Positions 63,492 to 64,000 of a stretch of DNA of 64,000 bases are shown here, piece by piece. Positions within the stretch are counted from its first letter, which is position 1. Every line of letters starts with the position of its first letter. The stretch lies in contig NZ_CP050695.1 of NCBI RefSeq assembly GCF_012044895.1, positions 1,146,501 to 1,210,500 on the forward strand, read 5' to 3'. The translations under genes and the position numbers were made by a program. Under the pieces are notes generated by a model. It did not search any database, was not told the DNA's origin, and was given only the letters and a program-made list of their open reading frames with translations. The stretch is from Aquisalimonas sp. 2447 (GTDB taxonomy: Bacteria > Pseudomonadota > Gammaproteobacteria > Nitrococcales > Aquisalimonadaceae).

Positions 63492-64000
63492 TTACGCGGG
63501 CAGCGGTGTTTCCGGTCCGATTCGCACCGGCGCCTCCAGCGGGCGGCCGTCCAGCATGGCGGTGTCGCCGTCCAGGCGCAGGCGCCCCTCGGCGCACCAG
63601 CGCACCGCCAGCGGGTAGATGCGATGCTCCTGCTGCTGCACGCGGGCTGCAAGCTGCTCCTCGGTGTCCTCCGGGAGCACGCAGACAACGCCCTGGATGA
63701 TCAGCGGCCCGGCGTCCAGGGCCGGGGTGACGAAATGCACGCTGCAGCCGTGCTGCTCATGGCCCGCCTCCAGGGCACGCCGATGGGTGTGCAGTCCGCG
63801 GAAGGCCGGCAGCAGGGATGGGTGAATGTTCAGCATCCGGCCGCGGAAGTGCTCCACCAGACCGTCGGTGAGGATGCGCATGAAGCCGGCCAGGACCACC
63901 AGCCCGGGCGTGTGGGCGTCAATGCGCTGCTGCAGGGCCGCGTCGTAGCTCTCGCGGTCGGGGAACTCGCGATGATCCAGGGTTTCCGTGGTGATCCCGG
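63492..64000 (-). CDS. purN: Phosphoribosylglycinamide formyltransferase, partial
   Basis: The C-terminal 169 residues or so are in the window; the start lies beyond position 64000. The enzyme transfers a formyl group from 10-formyl-THF to GAR in purine synthesis. The catalytic Asn and His are in MLNIHPSLLPAF, and the catalytic Asp is in PALDAGPLIIQ. Upstream residues (ETLDHREFPDRESYDAAL) also match PurN. The C-terminal tail (WCAEGRLRLDG...) is typical in length. purM is expected to the right, outside the window. Confidence 0.95.
   Translation of the reverse strand, partial: GITTETLDHREFPDRESYDAALQQRIDAHTPGLVVLAGFMRILTDGLVEHFRGRMLNIHPSLLPAFRGLHTHRRALEAGHEQHGCSVHFVTPALDAGPLIIQGVVCVLPEDTEEQLAARVQQQEHRIYPLAVRWCAEGRLRLDGDTAMLDGRPLEAPVRIGPETPLPA

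Overview
The window reads as chromosomal DNA of a GC-rich gammaproteobacterium. Gene order (leuC-leuD-leuB-asd-fimV-truA-trpF-trpB-trpA-accD-folC-SPOR-cvpA-purF-metZ, and metG-rnfA...rnfBCDG...rnfE-nth) is the classic gammaproteobacterial order. The strongly acidic FimV and the overall gene complement fit a halophilic or haloalkaliphilic member of the Ectothiorhodospiraceae or a near relative. That placement is inference. No rRNA, tRNA or CRISPR array was recognised.

Layout. 1-12 kb: mixed housekeeping and stress genes (bactofilin, nudC, flavodoxin-like protein, EamA transporter, DJ-1/PfpI protein, pckA, a creatinase-like M24 protein, DoxX, GlcG-like protein, psd, SCO1). 12-15.5 kb: prmB, aroC and an MFS transporter. 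15.5-16.1 kb: a gene-free stretch holding two structured fold-back repeats. 16.1-33.6 kb: a long plus-strand biosynthetic block for leucine, aspartate semialdehyde, tryptophan, fatty-acid, folate, purine and methionine steps. 33.7-42 kb: glycerate kinase, methyltransferase, thiol peroxidase, a GNAT-nitrilase fusion, beta-carbonic anhydrase, SlyD, and an SbtA-type bicarbonate transporter with an SbtB-like PII protein. 42-52.3 kb: nth and the Rnf/Rsx electron-transport operon on the minus strand. 52.5-58 kb: metG, rlmKL and dcd. 58-64 kb: a lipoprotein truncated haemoglobin, two DUF3034 outer-membrane-like proteins around an EAL signalling protein and a cupredoxin-like protein, then the partial purN.

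The most unusual part is the rnf region. Two almost identical group II introns of about 2 kb, both antisense to the operon, sit between rnfA and rnfB and between rnfG and rnfE. Each has landed in the middle of a short palindromic repeat (GGCGGACC..GGTCCGCC), and an empty copy of the same target lies just beyond rnfA, which fixes the intron ends. Both intron-encoded reverse transcriptases carry the same single-base frameshift in a GGGG run. A second novelty is a dispersed fold-back element with a conserved 56-nt core, whose flanking arms differ completely between loci yet remain self-complementary.

Functional picture: Rnf couples ion flux to ferredoxin/NADH redox or SoxR reduction. SbtA/SbtB and carbonic anhydrase suggest active inorganic-carbon handling. 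The DUF3034-EAL-cupredoxin group looks like one envelope/signalling module.
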